Assembly (NCBI RefSeq): GCF_000687475.1
Contig: NC_057317.1
Location: forward strand, 5,704,501-5,768,500
Direction of reading: 5' to 3'
From: Ustilaginoidea virens
Taxonomy: Eukaryota > Ascomycota > Sordariomycetes > Hypocreales > Clavicipitaceae
DNA: 64,000 nucleotides
Shown one piece after another: positions 1 to 10,716 of the stretch (positions are counted from its first letter, which is position 1; each line of letters starts with the position of its first letter). The notes beneath the pieces are model-generated. The model saw only the letters and a list, made by a program, of their open reading frames with translations, did no database searches and was not told where the DNA came from. The position numbers were made by a program, and so were the translations under genes.

Positions 1-20
1 AGGGCATATAGTACTATATC

Positions 21-784
21 TATTGCAATTCTAAAGGTCACTATAAAAGCAAAGCCTTACTAGCTAGCTAAATGGCACGAGACTGTCTGCGACCTGTGAC
101 TTAATCTTAGTATAAATACTAGATTCTTCACTAAGTCCTAAGACTATACAAGTGCTATAAAGCAAGGCAAGTGTAAAGGCAAGGCAAATATAAGATAACC
201 AGAAACGCAGGGAAGGTGGAAGTTAAGAGGCATGTAGTGCATTAACAGGTTCGATTGTGCTACCCTTCAACTATCTAGAAAGAAGGGGGAAAGCTATCCT
301 ATATATACACGAAGGAGGGGTGGGCCCAGGCATTCAGGGTAGCCAGTAAGAAGGCTCCCCGTAATGCTCGCTATGATACGTCAGCAACCCCGCTATATCC
401 GGCCTTTCCAACCACCCTAACCACCGCACTAGTAATTAGCTACTACGCTAGTGGACTAACCACCATACTAGTAGACTAGCCACCACACTAGTGGACTAGC
501 CACCACGCTAGTGACTAACCACCACACTAGTGGACTAGCTACCACACTAGTAGGCCGCCACCACGCTAGTGGGCCACCACGCTAATATAGCAATGCCACA
601 CCTTTTTAACAAGGCCTACCTTACTTGATATACAGTAAATAATCTACTGAAAATCCTTAAGGTAAAAGGCAAAGGCCTAAGGTAAGACTACCATAAGTCC
701 AAGAGGCGGTATAAGGGCCAGAAGGTTAGTAGGCCAGTAGGGCATTAGGCCAGCAGCCTAGTAGGCTACTATAGGATTTTAACA
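21..784 (-). repeat. Copia-1 copy 1, 3' LTR
   Basis: This 764-bp long terminal repeat belongs to a minus-strand Ty1/copia element. Read on the minus strand it starts TGTTAAAATCC and ends GAATTGCAATA. Immediately beyond 784 lies a C-rich stretch (ACCCCCTCTG) that is the polypurine tract AGAGGGGG on the minus strand, so this is the 3' LTR. Homologous LTRs lie at 1502-2243, 15624-16222 plus 23443-23629, 30333-31053 and 34645-35365. Positions about 405-590 hold a minisatellite with a unit near 20 bp containing CCACACTAGTGG. The first 20 bases of the window are outside the LTR and I do not recognise them. Confidence 0.9.
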
Positions 785-1501
785 CCCCCTCTGATTAGCT
801 ACTGTAGTATTGAGCTAATCGTCGTATAAAGGATAGGGAAAGAAAATGCAATAAAAGTGCCTAAGGGAAAACATAGGAAAAACCTTAGTAAGTTAGTATA
901 AGTTAGCATAAGTTAGCAGGCCCTAAGGCCTAGTAACTCGCGGAACCTAGTAAATTTAGGGCCCGGCAGTGGCTTTGTAAGGCCATCAGTAGGCATACTA
1001 TTAGTAGGTAAGTAGGTAATTTTAACTAAGCCCAGCTGGGCTTGCTCCCTAATATACCGGAATTTTAATAGCGTATGCTTAGTGCGAGCATGCTGATTAG
1101 GGTCGTTAGAATTTGAAATGGAGCCCTAGTTATTGCAGTATAGCGGTATAGGGCGTAAAATATCAATTTCCAGCTCCTTATAAAGGTTAGAAAGCCACTG
1201 TACCTTACGGATAGTCTCAAGTAATGCATCAGATTCAGCTTCTAAAGTAGATAGCACTACTAAAGAGGCTCGCTTAGAACGCCAGCTAACAGGACCACTA
1301 TTAATAGTAGTAAAGAAGCCTCCAGTAGATTTAGAGGTTTCTTTACAGCCAGCAAAATCGCTATCAGAATAAGCGGTTATAATAGGCTGTTGGTTGCTTT
1401 TAGTAGTATTAAAGCAAATAGCTAGGTTCTCAGTGCCTTTAAGGTAGCTAAAGCTGCCTTTTGCAGCATTCAGATGCACATTAGTTGCTTTAGACATAAA
1501 C
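785..1501 (-). pseudogene. Copia-1 copy 1, pol C-terminus (RNase H), 5'-truncated
   Basis: This is the C-terminal RNase H domain of a copia-type Gag-Pol polyprotein, the activity that removes RNA during reverse transcription. The minus-strand frame runs from about 1497 to a stop at 913-915. It contains the copia RNase H signatures AYSDSDFAGCKETSKSTGG and LSTLEAESDALLE, then near the end TDGLTKPLPGPKF. A stop near 1126 interrupts it (a CAA/CAG to TAA/TAG change). The gene breaks off at 1501, where the LTR of copy 2 begins; upstream RT, integrase and Gag are not found anywhere nearby. The copy is dead. Confidence 0.85.
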
Positions 1502-2243
1502 TATTGCAATTCTCAAGGTCACTATAAAAGCAAAGCCTTACTAGCTAGCTAGAAGGCACAAGACTGTCTGCGACCTGTGAACTAATCTTAGTATAATACT
1601 AGATTTTTCACCAAGTCCTAAGACTATACAAGTGCTATAAAGCAGGGCAAGTGTAAAGGCAAGGCAAATATAAGATAACCAGAAACGCAGGGAAGGTGGA
1701 AGTTAAGAGGCATGTAGTGCATTAACAGGTTCGATTGTCCTGCCCTTCTACTATCTAGAAAGAAGGGGGAAAGCTATCCTATATATACACGAAGGAGGGG
1801 TGGGTCCAGGCATTCAGGGTAGCCAGTAAGAAGGCTCCCCGTAATGCTCGCTATAATACGTCAGCAACCCCGCTATATCCGGCCTTTCCAACCACCCTAA
1901 CCACCGCACTAGTAATTAGTCACCGCACTAGTGACGAGCCACTACGCTAGTGACTAACTACCACACTAGTGGACTAGCCACTATACTAGTAGACTAGCCA
2001 CCACGCTAGTAGGCCGCCACTACGCTAGGAGGCCACCACGCTAATTTAGCAATGCCACACCTTTTTAATAAGGCCTACCTTACTTGATATACAGTAAATA
2101 ATCCACTGAAAATCCTTAAGGTAAAAGGCAAAGGCCTAAGGTAAGACTACCATAAGTCTAAGAGGCGGTATAATGGTCAGAAGGTTAGTAGGCCAGTAGG
2201 GCATTAGGCCAGCAGCCTAGTAGGCTACCATAGGATTTTAATA
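1502..2243 (-). repeat. Copia-1 copy 2, 3' LTR
   Basis: This 742-bp LTR is homologous to 21-784. On the minus strand it begins TATTAAAATCC (the terminal TG is mutated to TA) and ends GCAATA. The polypurine tract follows at 2244. It carries the same CACTAGTG minisatellite at about 1900-2040 with a different unit count, which accounts for the length difference between LTRs. Confidence 0.9.
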
Positions 2244-2355
2244 CCCCCTCTGATTAGCTACTGTAGTATCAAGCTAATTGTCGTACAAAGGATCGGAAAG
2301 AAAATGCAATAAAAGTGCTATGGAAAAACATAGGAAAAACCTTAGTTAGTATAAG

Positions 2356-3185
2356 TTAGCAGGCCCTAAGACCTAGTAACTCGCGGAACCTAGTAAATTT
2401 AGGGCCCGGCAGTGGCTTCGTAAGACCGTCAGTAGGCATACTATTAGTAGGTAAGTAGGTAATTTTAACTAAGCCCAGCTGGGCTTGCTCCCTAATATAC
2501 CGGAATTTTAATAGCGTATGCTTGGTGCGAGCATGCTGATTAGGGTCATTAGAATTCGAAATAGAGCCCTGATTATCGCAGTATAACGGTATAGGGCGTA
2601 GAATATCGATTTCCAGCTCCTTACAAAGATTAGAAAGCCACTAGACCTTACGGATAGTCTCAAGTAATGCATCAGATTCAGCTTCTAAAGTAGATAATAC
2701 TACTAAAGAGGCTCGCTTAGAGCGCCAGCTAATAGGACCACTATTAATAGTAGTAAGGAAGCCTCCAGTAGATTTAGAGGTTTCTTTACAGCCAGCAAAA
2801 TCGCTATTAGAATAAGCGGTTATAATAGGCTGTTGGTTGCTTTTAGTAGTACTAAAGCAAATAGCTAGGTTCTCAGTGCCTTTAAGGTAGCTAAAGCTGC
2901 CTTTTGCGGCATTTAGATGCATATTAGTTGCTTTCGACATAAACCGAGAGAGGTATTACGTAGGAAATGCTAGGTCGGGCCTAGTCATTATTATAAGCTA
3001 TATTATAGTGCCAGTAAGGCTCTAATAAAGGCTCTGATCAGTAGGGCTAAGGTCTTTTCCACTAGATTCATTTAGAATCCCTGGTTGAAGTGGAATAAGC
3101 TGAGGTTTAGTATCCTATAGGCCGAATTTAGCAAGGACCTCTACTATAAATTGAGCTTGGTATAGCCACAATAAACCTTCCTTTC
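2356..3185 (-). pseudogene. Copia-1 copy 2, pol C-terminal segment (end of RT, RNase H)
   Basis: This is the downstream part of the Copia-1 polyprotein. It ends at a TAA (plus 2356-2358) after the conserved tail LPGPKFTRFRELLGL. RNase H motifs (SDFAGCKETSKSTGG, TLEAESDALLETIRK) lie at 2940-2641. At 3181-3185 it is interrupted by Copia-A (TSD CTTTC) and resumes at 10717. The intervening length leaves the frame unchanged once the insertion is subtracted, giving a polyprotein of 1,661 codons from 14869. Stops are of the RIP type only. Confidence 0.85.
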
Positions 3186-3649
3186 TGTCGGAATCGTCGG
3201 TCACTCAGTAACTTAGTCACTCAGTCACTCAGTCACTCAGTCACTTAGTCACTCAGTTAGTCAGTCAGTCACTTAGTCAGTCGGTCACTCAGTTAGTTAG
3301 TTAGTTAGTCACTTAGTCAGTACACCTGATAGTGACGCGGCGGATGTGGCTATAGCACATATACATACGTAGTCAGTCAGTCAGTCACTTAGTCAGTACA
3401 CCTGATAATAACGCGGCATATGTGGCTATAGCACACAGGCATACGTAGTCATTGCGTGCCCGGCACACATAGCATATAGGGCACATCGCCGCCCTCAGTC
3501 TTTTCTTGCTTTCTTCTTTCTTAGATAGACACTTCACAATATATTCACTTCAGGGACGATCCATACCTCTGATAGGTGATACTATAATAGTCACCGATAT
3601 AGTAGTATCACGCGTGCACCCTATGCACTGGGACCTGGCCTGCTCAATA
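3186..3649 (+). repeat. Copia-A copy 1, 5' LTR
   Basis: This 464-bp LTR starts TGTCGGAATCGTCGG. It contains an AGTC-based microsatellite (about 3199-3320, units such as AGTCACTC and AGTCACTT). An internal direct duplication of about 75 bp follows (about 3309-3460, each copy carrying CACCTGATA...ACGCGGC...GTGGCTATAGCACA). It ends CTCAATA, with CA mutated to TA relative to the 3' LTR. Confidence 0.93.
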
Positions 3650-3661
3650 CTGATCAGTATT
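3646..3661 (+). promoter_or_regulatory. Palindromic LTR/internal junction, presumed PBS of Copia-A
   Basis: The 16-bp sequence AATACTGATCAGTATT is a perfect palindrome covering the last four LTR bases and the first twelve internal bases, where the minus-strand primer should anneal. The ACTGATCAGT core is at the same place in Copia-B (23096-23105, 54313-54322). I could not match it to the 3' end or anticodon loop of a specific tRNA. Its role as primer site is inferred from position only. Confidence 0.6.
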
Positions 3662-4079
3662 ACAGTAGTAATATAGATCAGCTAGAGATTTATCTAGAAG
3701 AGACGATCTCGGCAAGATCATGCTAATCTAAGAGATAAATTACGCACGTTAACCTTCTCTCCTCTCGTCCATTACAAGGTTTTTTTTTTTTTTTACACTA
3801 CTAAATATCACGCTTTGACGATACCAATTAGCCACCAAGTTACACTCTGCAAAAACGCTATATATTACGACCTTTAATAATACCATTTAGCGACAATTTA
3901 CACTCTGCAAAAACGCTATATATTACGACCTTTAGAAATACCATTTAGCGACTAAATCACACACTCTGTAAAAAGGCTATATATCACGATTTTTGACGAT
4001 ACCATTTAGCCACTAAATTATACACTTTACAACCGCTTATATTTATACTTTTTCTCTCTCTTTCTTATATTTAAGCAAT
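3662..4079 (+). repeat. Copia-A leader with about 62-bp tandem repeat
   Basis: This untranslated leader lies between the PBS and Gag. It has a T(14) run near 3780-3794. About four imperfect copies of a roughly 62-bp unit follow at about 3800-4045, each with a version of ACACTCTGCAAAAACGC, TATATATTACGA and ATACCATTTAGC. I see no coding potential. The block could hold packaging or promoter signals, but nothing in the sequence proves that. Confidence 0.7.
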
Positions 4080-7000
4080 ATAGATTCATCACGACCATCA
4101 TTACCTATACCACCATCTTTATTACTGCCCGAGCCACTGCAAAAATATGCTAAGTTTGTTAATAAGAATTAGATTAATACGAATGAACATATTGATCCAC
4201 AAAATGCAACCGATACCGACCTATATAATCGGCTAATATACCGCTATAACGCTTATAATATAGGCGAAGATATAGATAACGATTTATGGGATATATTTTG
4301 CGATAACTTTAGCGAGTGGGATGAAGTCTTATTTAAACGCATTAATAAGGAGCTACTACGGGAATTCCGTATAGTTCTACGTGAGCATGGCGTATATGCA
4401 GGACGATCAGGCTCAGCAGTTATACCATCTTTAATTAACTGCCTACAACAACCGGAAAATCCTACATGGCCACAAGAGGAAATAAGCCGGCAGCTACAAC
4501 GCAAAAGGTTTGTATCGCGATTAAATCCACATAGGGAAGTATCCATACCAATTGGTAATACTACGCGAGAATTGCAAATACTGCAAAACACACCTGGACG
4601 AACTATATTATAAGCAATAGTTATACCTTTACTAGAAAGACCGTTATAAGCCCCTTCTTCGAATAGGGATTTTAATACACCTAGCGCTTAATTACGGCAA
4701 ACGGAAATTATTCCCCCATCAATATTAAAATAGCCTCCTACACAATATAAAGGGAAGGAGCCTATTTACAATAGGCCACAAGTTGAGATAGGGGAAAGCT
4801 CCCGTAATGCATAATAGTATTTAATAAGCGAGGACCATTTATATGACGAAGATAATAGCGAGGAATATAGTCCGTAATAACCGGCCCGAAATAACGACTT
4901 ATATTATCCTAGGGCTTATACCCCTAGTAGAGGCGGATTTTTTCGAAGCTTACGAGGCCGGCCTATACCAATAAGAGGCCGAATAATTAACCCAGATGAT
5001 ATACTGCCATCCATAGAGAGCCCTAATAAGGCAGATCAAGAAGCATATAGGCACCAATCCGATATTAATAACCCCCGTATTACCGTTTCCAATGGCATTA
5101 GGCAGGCTACCGGTATTAGTCAAAGCATAATAAATGCTAGATTTGACGACTCTTGGTATCACGGCTACCCACAAAAGCCGCCAAATATAACAGATAACCC
5201 AAATATAACAAATAACCCAATTATAATAGATAACCCGATTATACCATAACGCAGCCAATAAGATATTCCAGAATACCCTCTAGAGCCAGATATTCTAAAA
5301 CACCGGGACAATATATCTAAAAAGATATCTGACCTACTACGAAGCTACCGTACAGAGGATAGATATAGCGGTAAAATAGATGACTTTATTATCCCAAAGG
5401 TTATATCTTTTAAAAGCAAATGTCGACTACTAGGCTTACCTAATTACGCATTTAATAGGGCATTTCAGATTATATTAATCGGCGATATAGAGACTTTTTA
5501 CTTCGATAATATAGAACCTATCTATAATACCCTTACATTCGACGAAATGGTCCATAAGGTTAAAAGCCACTTTAAGACTAAAAGCATAGAGCAATTCTAT
5601 TTATATCGGTAGAATAAAATAATACTACAATCAACTATTGCAAAACACCCCGATAAATCTAAGCTCGAATGCCTTAATATTTTATTAGAAGAACTATAAT
5701 GCTTACATTATGGCCTTTTTCCCCTATTTACAGCTAATACTAAGCTATATCGGCAAGTGCTTAATGCTATATAGGATACCCCAGAGTGCAGCCAGGCTAT
5801 ATACCGTCATACACCAACATTTGAAGGGCTTGCATCAGACCTACGGCATTCTATATCTATATATGAAGCAGCACAATCACACTAGGATCAACAAAATCAC
5901 TTCCTTTAATAAGATATAGAAGATATAAATACCGACGATAATACAGCATTATTTACAGACCGCAGATATAGTCCATCCCACCGATTTCAACGCCCCCAAC
6001 GTTTTAGACCCTTATAACGGCAATTTGGATCATACCGTATAAGGCCTTACCAAAAGAAGTGTTTTATTTGCAATAAAATAGGTTGCTGGTCATTAAATCA
6101 CTCTACCAAAGAACAATAAGAATCTAAGGCCCGCTAGATAAAAAGCCAGTCACACCGTACAATACCTAATAATAAGAAGTTTAGTATATTTTTATAGGAA
6201 TACAAAGGGAATATACAGGATAACCCATAGCAATAAAAGCCCGAAAATACCGATATTGACGATATCGTCGAAGATTTTAAGGCGATAATGGTAGCGGATA
6301 TAAATGATGAGGAAGATATCCCACCGCAAATTATAGCCACCCAATATTTCCTATCACATACGCCGATGCAACCACTATTATCGCCTAATATATTACAGGC
6401 CTTACAAGATGAGATATACAGGCATGCCTTATTACACGATGACCCTTTCTAACTATTACCGGACCGTAACTATACCTTTTTGAAAGAAGAGCGATATACG
6501 GACCAAGTCTTCCGCGGCATATTACCAGATACCGGCGCTTCCGGCGTTTTAACGGCTGGTATAGGCTAAGCAAAGGCTCTTATAAAAATAATACTATCGC
6601 TAAAAATTAAGAAAAGTCAGCGGCATTATACCGTTGAATTTGGCGAAGGTTCGGCGACATCTTTTAGTATACTATATATCCCTATAATATTTGGGACCAT
6701 CACCTTTCACGTTATTAGTAGCGTAACCCCATTCTTATATTCTATTACAGATATAGATAGAATGGGTGTTAAGCTAGATAATATAGTAAACGTACTAATA
6801 TAAGGGAATATTAAAGTCCCTATAATAAGGAAATGGGGATATCCTTGGTGGCCTATAAATGCAACAGAAACAATAGCCTTCCATCTTTCCGCTAGTGAAA
6901 TCCGATAATTATACCGACATTTTGGGCACCCTTCTATAAATAGGCTTGCAAAAGTGCTGCATAGGGCTGGTCACGATGATATAGACCGCAATATAATCGA

Positions 7001-9977
7001 ATGCATCACACAAATGTGCCACCAATGCCAGCTAAATGCAAAGGCACCTACCCGATTTAAATTTACACTTAGGGACGACTACCAATTTAATTACGAAATT
7101 ATAGTCGATATTATGCAAATAGATAACCGGCCCGTATTACATATAGTAGATACCGCAACCAGCTTCCAAGCAGCTAGATTTCTCGACCCACAAAGACAAA
7201 AGGCCTGAAATATCTGGAATACCCTTAAAGAATGCTGGATAGATACCTACCTTAGACCGCCTGACTGGATAGTATATAATGCTAGAAAGAATTTTGCATC
7301 CGCTAAATTCCATCATAATGCACGGTTATTAGCTATAAATATTGACGAAGTTCCCGTTGAGGCCCACTATAGTATTAGCAAAGTGGAAAGATATTACGCT
7401 CTATTACGACGCGCCTATACTATTATTAATAGCGAAATAGGCGATATAATAATAAAGGAACAAAAATTACAGCTCACTATTAAAGCCGTTAATAATTCCG
7501 CTGGACCAGACGGTTTAGTACCTACGTTATTAGTCTTTGGAATATATCCTAGGCTTACAGATAACTCACCACCAAGCCTATCAGTATCACAACATGCCGA
7601 GATATTACGGAAAGCCACTAATGCAGCTAGAAAATGCCTTGCAAAGCGGCAAGTTAATGATGCCCTCGCTACCTGTAACGGACCTAATACCTGGCCTATT
7701 TACCAATTACCACTGTAGTTAGACGTATGGGTATGGCGAGAGAAAGGTGGCTGGCACGGCCCATACAAGCTAATAAGCTTTAACGATGAGACTTATATCG
7801 TACAAATGCCTTACGGACCAACTAAATTTCGATTAATAGTTATTAAGCCTTATATTTATAACCTAGATAAGGACCCTATAGAAATCGTACCGATTGAGGC
7901 CCCAGCTTATTACGATAGTATAAATACCCCGGCCCGTCCGAACAGTATAAATACCCCGGCCCGTCTGAATATTATAAATACCCCGGCCCGTCTGAATATT
8001 ATAAATACCCCGGCCCGCCCTAATAATATAAATCCGGCCCGTCCTAGCAGGATAAATGCCCCGGCCCGTCCCAGCAGAATAGAGGTTAGGATACCGGCTG
8101 CAGTATCCTCAGCAATTCCTAATGCCCCGGCCCGTCCCGATATAATAAATACCCCGGCCCGGTCTAGCAGGCTAGAAGTCAGAATACCCGCTGCAGCTGC
8201 CCTATTTAATGTAATAATTAATGAGGATCAAAAAGAGGCTTTTATTAATACCGTTAATTCTAATGGTATAATTAATACTGCCTTTTTGACTGCAAAAGAA
8301 AAAGCCGACTTATAACTTGCGAATGAATTACGCTAATAAGGAAAAATTATAACGCCTGGAAACCCATTTAAACAATCTGACCAAGCCGAAATAGAAGCGT
8401 TATAGGCCCGCGATGTATTCCGATTTACCACCTATGATAATAGCAAGCACGGTAACTAATGCTTATTTAATTCTAGGATGGTAAGGGAAATTAAAGGCAA
8501 GGGCACCGTAACGCCATACGAAAAATCACAGCTTATAATATAAGGCCATAGTGATAATAAAAAGCAATTAATATTAACCTAGTCGCCTACGATTTAACGG
8601 GCAAGTCAACGTTTATTAATATCTATAGCTTTATTATTATACCGGTCTTACGGCTTATTCTTATGGATAAGAGATATCATACAGGCCTATATGCAGTCAT
8701 CTACTAATCTTAACCGGTTAATTATTGCGAAGTTACCTAAGCAAATAGCCCACTAATATCCCGATAATACCATTATGGAAGTGGTAAAGCCACTATATGG
8801 TATAGCTAAGGCAGGCACACATTGGTGGGCAACTTACTTCCGGCACCATCGCGATAAATTAGGCATGACTACGTCAACATACGACCTTTGTTTATTAATA
8901 TCTAACGATAGTAACGATAATAATAATACCACAAATAATACCGCAGATAATACCACAGATAATACCACACCTTTTGGTATAGTAGGAATGCAAATAGATA
9001 ATACACTTGGCCTTAGTAATATATCTTTTTTCGACCGCGAAGATATAGAGCTTACTAAGGCAGGATTTAAAGCAAAGCCTAAGATAAAATTATCGCCCAT
9101 AACGCCCCTACTATTTAACAATTGCAAATTAACTATTAATGCCGATAATAATATGATACTATGTCAGAAAGGCCAGAGTAAAAATATCGCCCTTATCGAC
9201 AAAAACATACCTACGGCACAACAAACCTATATCGAATAACGTGCCCGTAGCGCCTATATTGCAACTATTTGCCAACCCGAAGCATCTTATGACCTATCCG
9301 TTGCAGCATAACAACAACAGCCTGATTCTGATGATATCGCTAGATTAAATAAACGCCTTAAATGGCAGCTAGATAATCAGAACCGCAGCTTACAATATAT
9401 CAACCTCGACCTTACTACAGCTAAAATCTTTGTATTTGTGGATGGATCATTTGCCAACAATAAAGATTTAAGCTCCTAGATAGGATATATTATTATTATT
9501 GGCAACGAAAAAGATAACCCGATGGAAGAAAATACCTTTACGCTAATTGGTAATATTATAATATATAGCTCTACCAAAAGCAAGCGCGTAACACGCAGTG
9601 CACTTGCCTCTGAGTTATATAGTATGGTACAAGGAGTCGATATCGCATATGCGATAGGCACGACTTTAAATATAATTACCATAAAGCTAGGATTACCAAG
9701 AATTCCTACGGTTGTATGCATAGACTCTTTTTCACTATACGAATGCCTTATTAAGCTAGGCACGATAAAAGAAAAGAGACTAATGATAGATATTATGGCC
9801 TTAAGACAGTCATATAAGCGTCGAGAGATTTATAAGATCTATTAGATTAATGGGAATGATAACCTTGCCGATGCTATAACTAAAAGAATACCAAATAAGG
9901 CCCTTGAGACTTTTGTCGACTACAATAAGGCTACTATTCGTATAGAAGGATGGGTTAAAAGGTCAGCAAGTGGATGA
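4080..9977 (+). pseudogene. Copia-A copy 1 Gag-Pol polyprotein, RIP-mutated but frame-intact
   Basis: This is a 1,966-codon frame with no frameshift, broken only by in-frame TAA/TAG. The likely start is ATA at 4080 (a mutated ATG). Gag runs to about 6340 with a zinc knuckle CFICNKIGCWSLNH at 6060. Protease follows with LPDTGAS (6522-6542). Integrase has FGHPSINRL and a CHQC pair near 7017; the second core Asp appears changed (YNARKN where YDAGKN is expected). A proline-rich linker (about 7740-8320) leads to RT with VVKPLYGIAKAGTHWW and the catalytic box MQIDN (8988-9002), where Asp-Asp has become Asp-Asn. RNase H has VDGSFANN, ASELYSMV, CIDSFSLYE and ADAITK. A low-complexity Asn/Thr insert (about 8917-8970) lies just before the catalytic box. 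The gene is dead. Confidence 0.9.
7914..8190 (+). repeat. Tandem coding repeat in the integrase-RT linker of Copia-A
   Basis: Repeated units of about 27-30 bp encode variants of SINTPARPN and RPSRINAPA between integrase and RT. Two longer blocks ending in RIEVRIPAA and RLEVRIPAA close the array. Copia-B keeps only the last block in this linker, so unit number differs between the two families. The region is probably a disordered spacer. Confidence 0.8.
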
Positions 9978-10247
9978 GTGTAGCTGGATAATATCTGGTA
10001 TTATTGGCGCCGTTATTTACGGCAGGTAAGTGAGTTTGTTTTCTTATATTCTATTACGCTACGCAATTCCTATTATTTCTTTTGGCATAATGGCTACGAT
10101 ATTTAACATCTTAGCCAAACCCAATCGGGGTATAATACCGGTCGGAAGCATAACCTTCCTAGACCTAGCCACACTTGCATTTCTATGTATTTGCCTTACA
10201 ACCGAGCGATTCCGTCGTTTTATTATTATAAAAAGAGAGACTGCCAG
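9978..10247 (+). other. Copia-A 3' untranslated region and polypurine tract
   Basis: This 270-bp segment lies between the polyprotein stop and the 3' LTR. Its last part (TTATTATAAAAAGAGAGACTGCCAG, broken by a few bases relative to Copia-B) is the purine-rich primer for plus-strand DNA. A short ORF at 10030 crosses into the LTR; it is hydrophobic, not conserved in frame in Copia-B, and I do not call it a gene. Confidence 0.7.
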
Positions 10248-10711
10248 TGTCGGAATCGTCGGTCACTTAGTAACTTAGTCACTCAGTCACTTAATCACTC
10301 AGTCACTTAGTCACTCAGTTAGTCAGTCAGTCACTTAGTCAGTCGGTCACTTAGTTAGTTAGTTAGTTAGTCATTTAGTCAGTACACCTGATAGTGACGC
10401 GGCGGATGTGGCTATAGCACATATGCATACGTAGTCAGTCAGTCAGTCATTTAGTCAGTGCACCTGATAATGACGCGGCATATGTGGCTATAGCACACAG
10501 GCATACGTAGTCATTGCGTGCCCGGCACACATAGCATATAGGGCATATCGCCGCCCTTAGTCTTTTCTTGCTTTCTTCTTTCTTAGATAGACACTTCACA
10601 ATATATTCACTTTAGGGACGATCTATACCTCTGATAGGTGATACTATAATAGTCACCGATACAGTAGTATCACGCGCGCACCCTACGCACTGGGACCTGG
10701 CCTGCTCAACA
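10248..10711 (+). repeat. Copia-A copy 1, 3' LTR
   Basis: This 464-bp LTR has the same length as the 5' LTR and ends CTCAACA with the expected CA. Differences from 3186-3649 are transitions, as expected from RIP after insertion. It is followed by the CTTTC target duplication at 10712-10716. Confidence 0.93.
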
Positions 10712-10716
10712 CTTTC

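Larger units (their letters stand above)
3186..10711 (+). mobile_element. Copia-A copy 1, complete LTR retrotransposon
   Basis: This 7,526-bp Ty1/copia element is inserted in the RT gene of Copia-1 copy 2. CTTTC is duplicated at 3181-3185 and 10712-10716. Both LTRs are 464 bp, begin TGTCGG and end in CAATA or CAACA. A single polyprotein frame (4080-9977) holds Gag, protease, integrase, RT and RNase H in copia order. A purine-rich tract with AAAAAGAGAG precedes the 3' LTR. The LTRs differ by many transitions, so the insertion is older than Copia-2 or Copia-1 copy 3. Confidence 0.95.

Noticed and set aside
1..20. Twenty bases left of the first LTR as a diagnostic flank
   Set aside because: Too short to assign; a resemblance to Gypsy-1 near 29475 (GGGCATATA) is not enough to call.
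4253..5258. Minus-strand ORFs in the first kilobase of Copia-A Gag
   Set aside because: RIP removes sense codons on the real strand but leaves antisense frames open by chance; the plus-strand frame carries the conserved Gag segments.
10030..10278. Hydrophobic 82-codon ORF after Copia-A pol, a possible env-like or accessory gene
   Set aside because: It runs into the LTR, and the matching region of Copia-B (60732-60962) is read in another way with no conserved protein; treated as 3' UTR.
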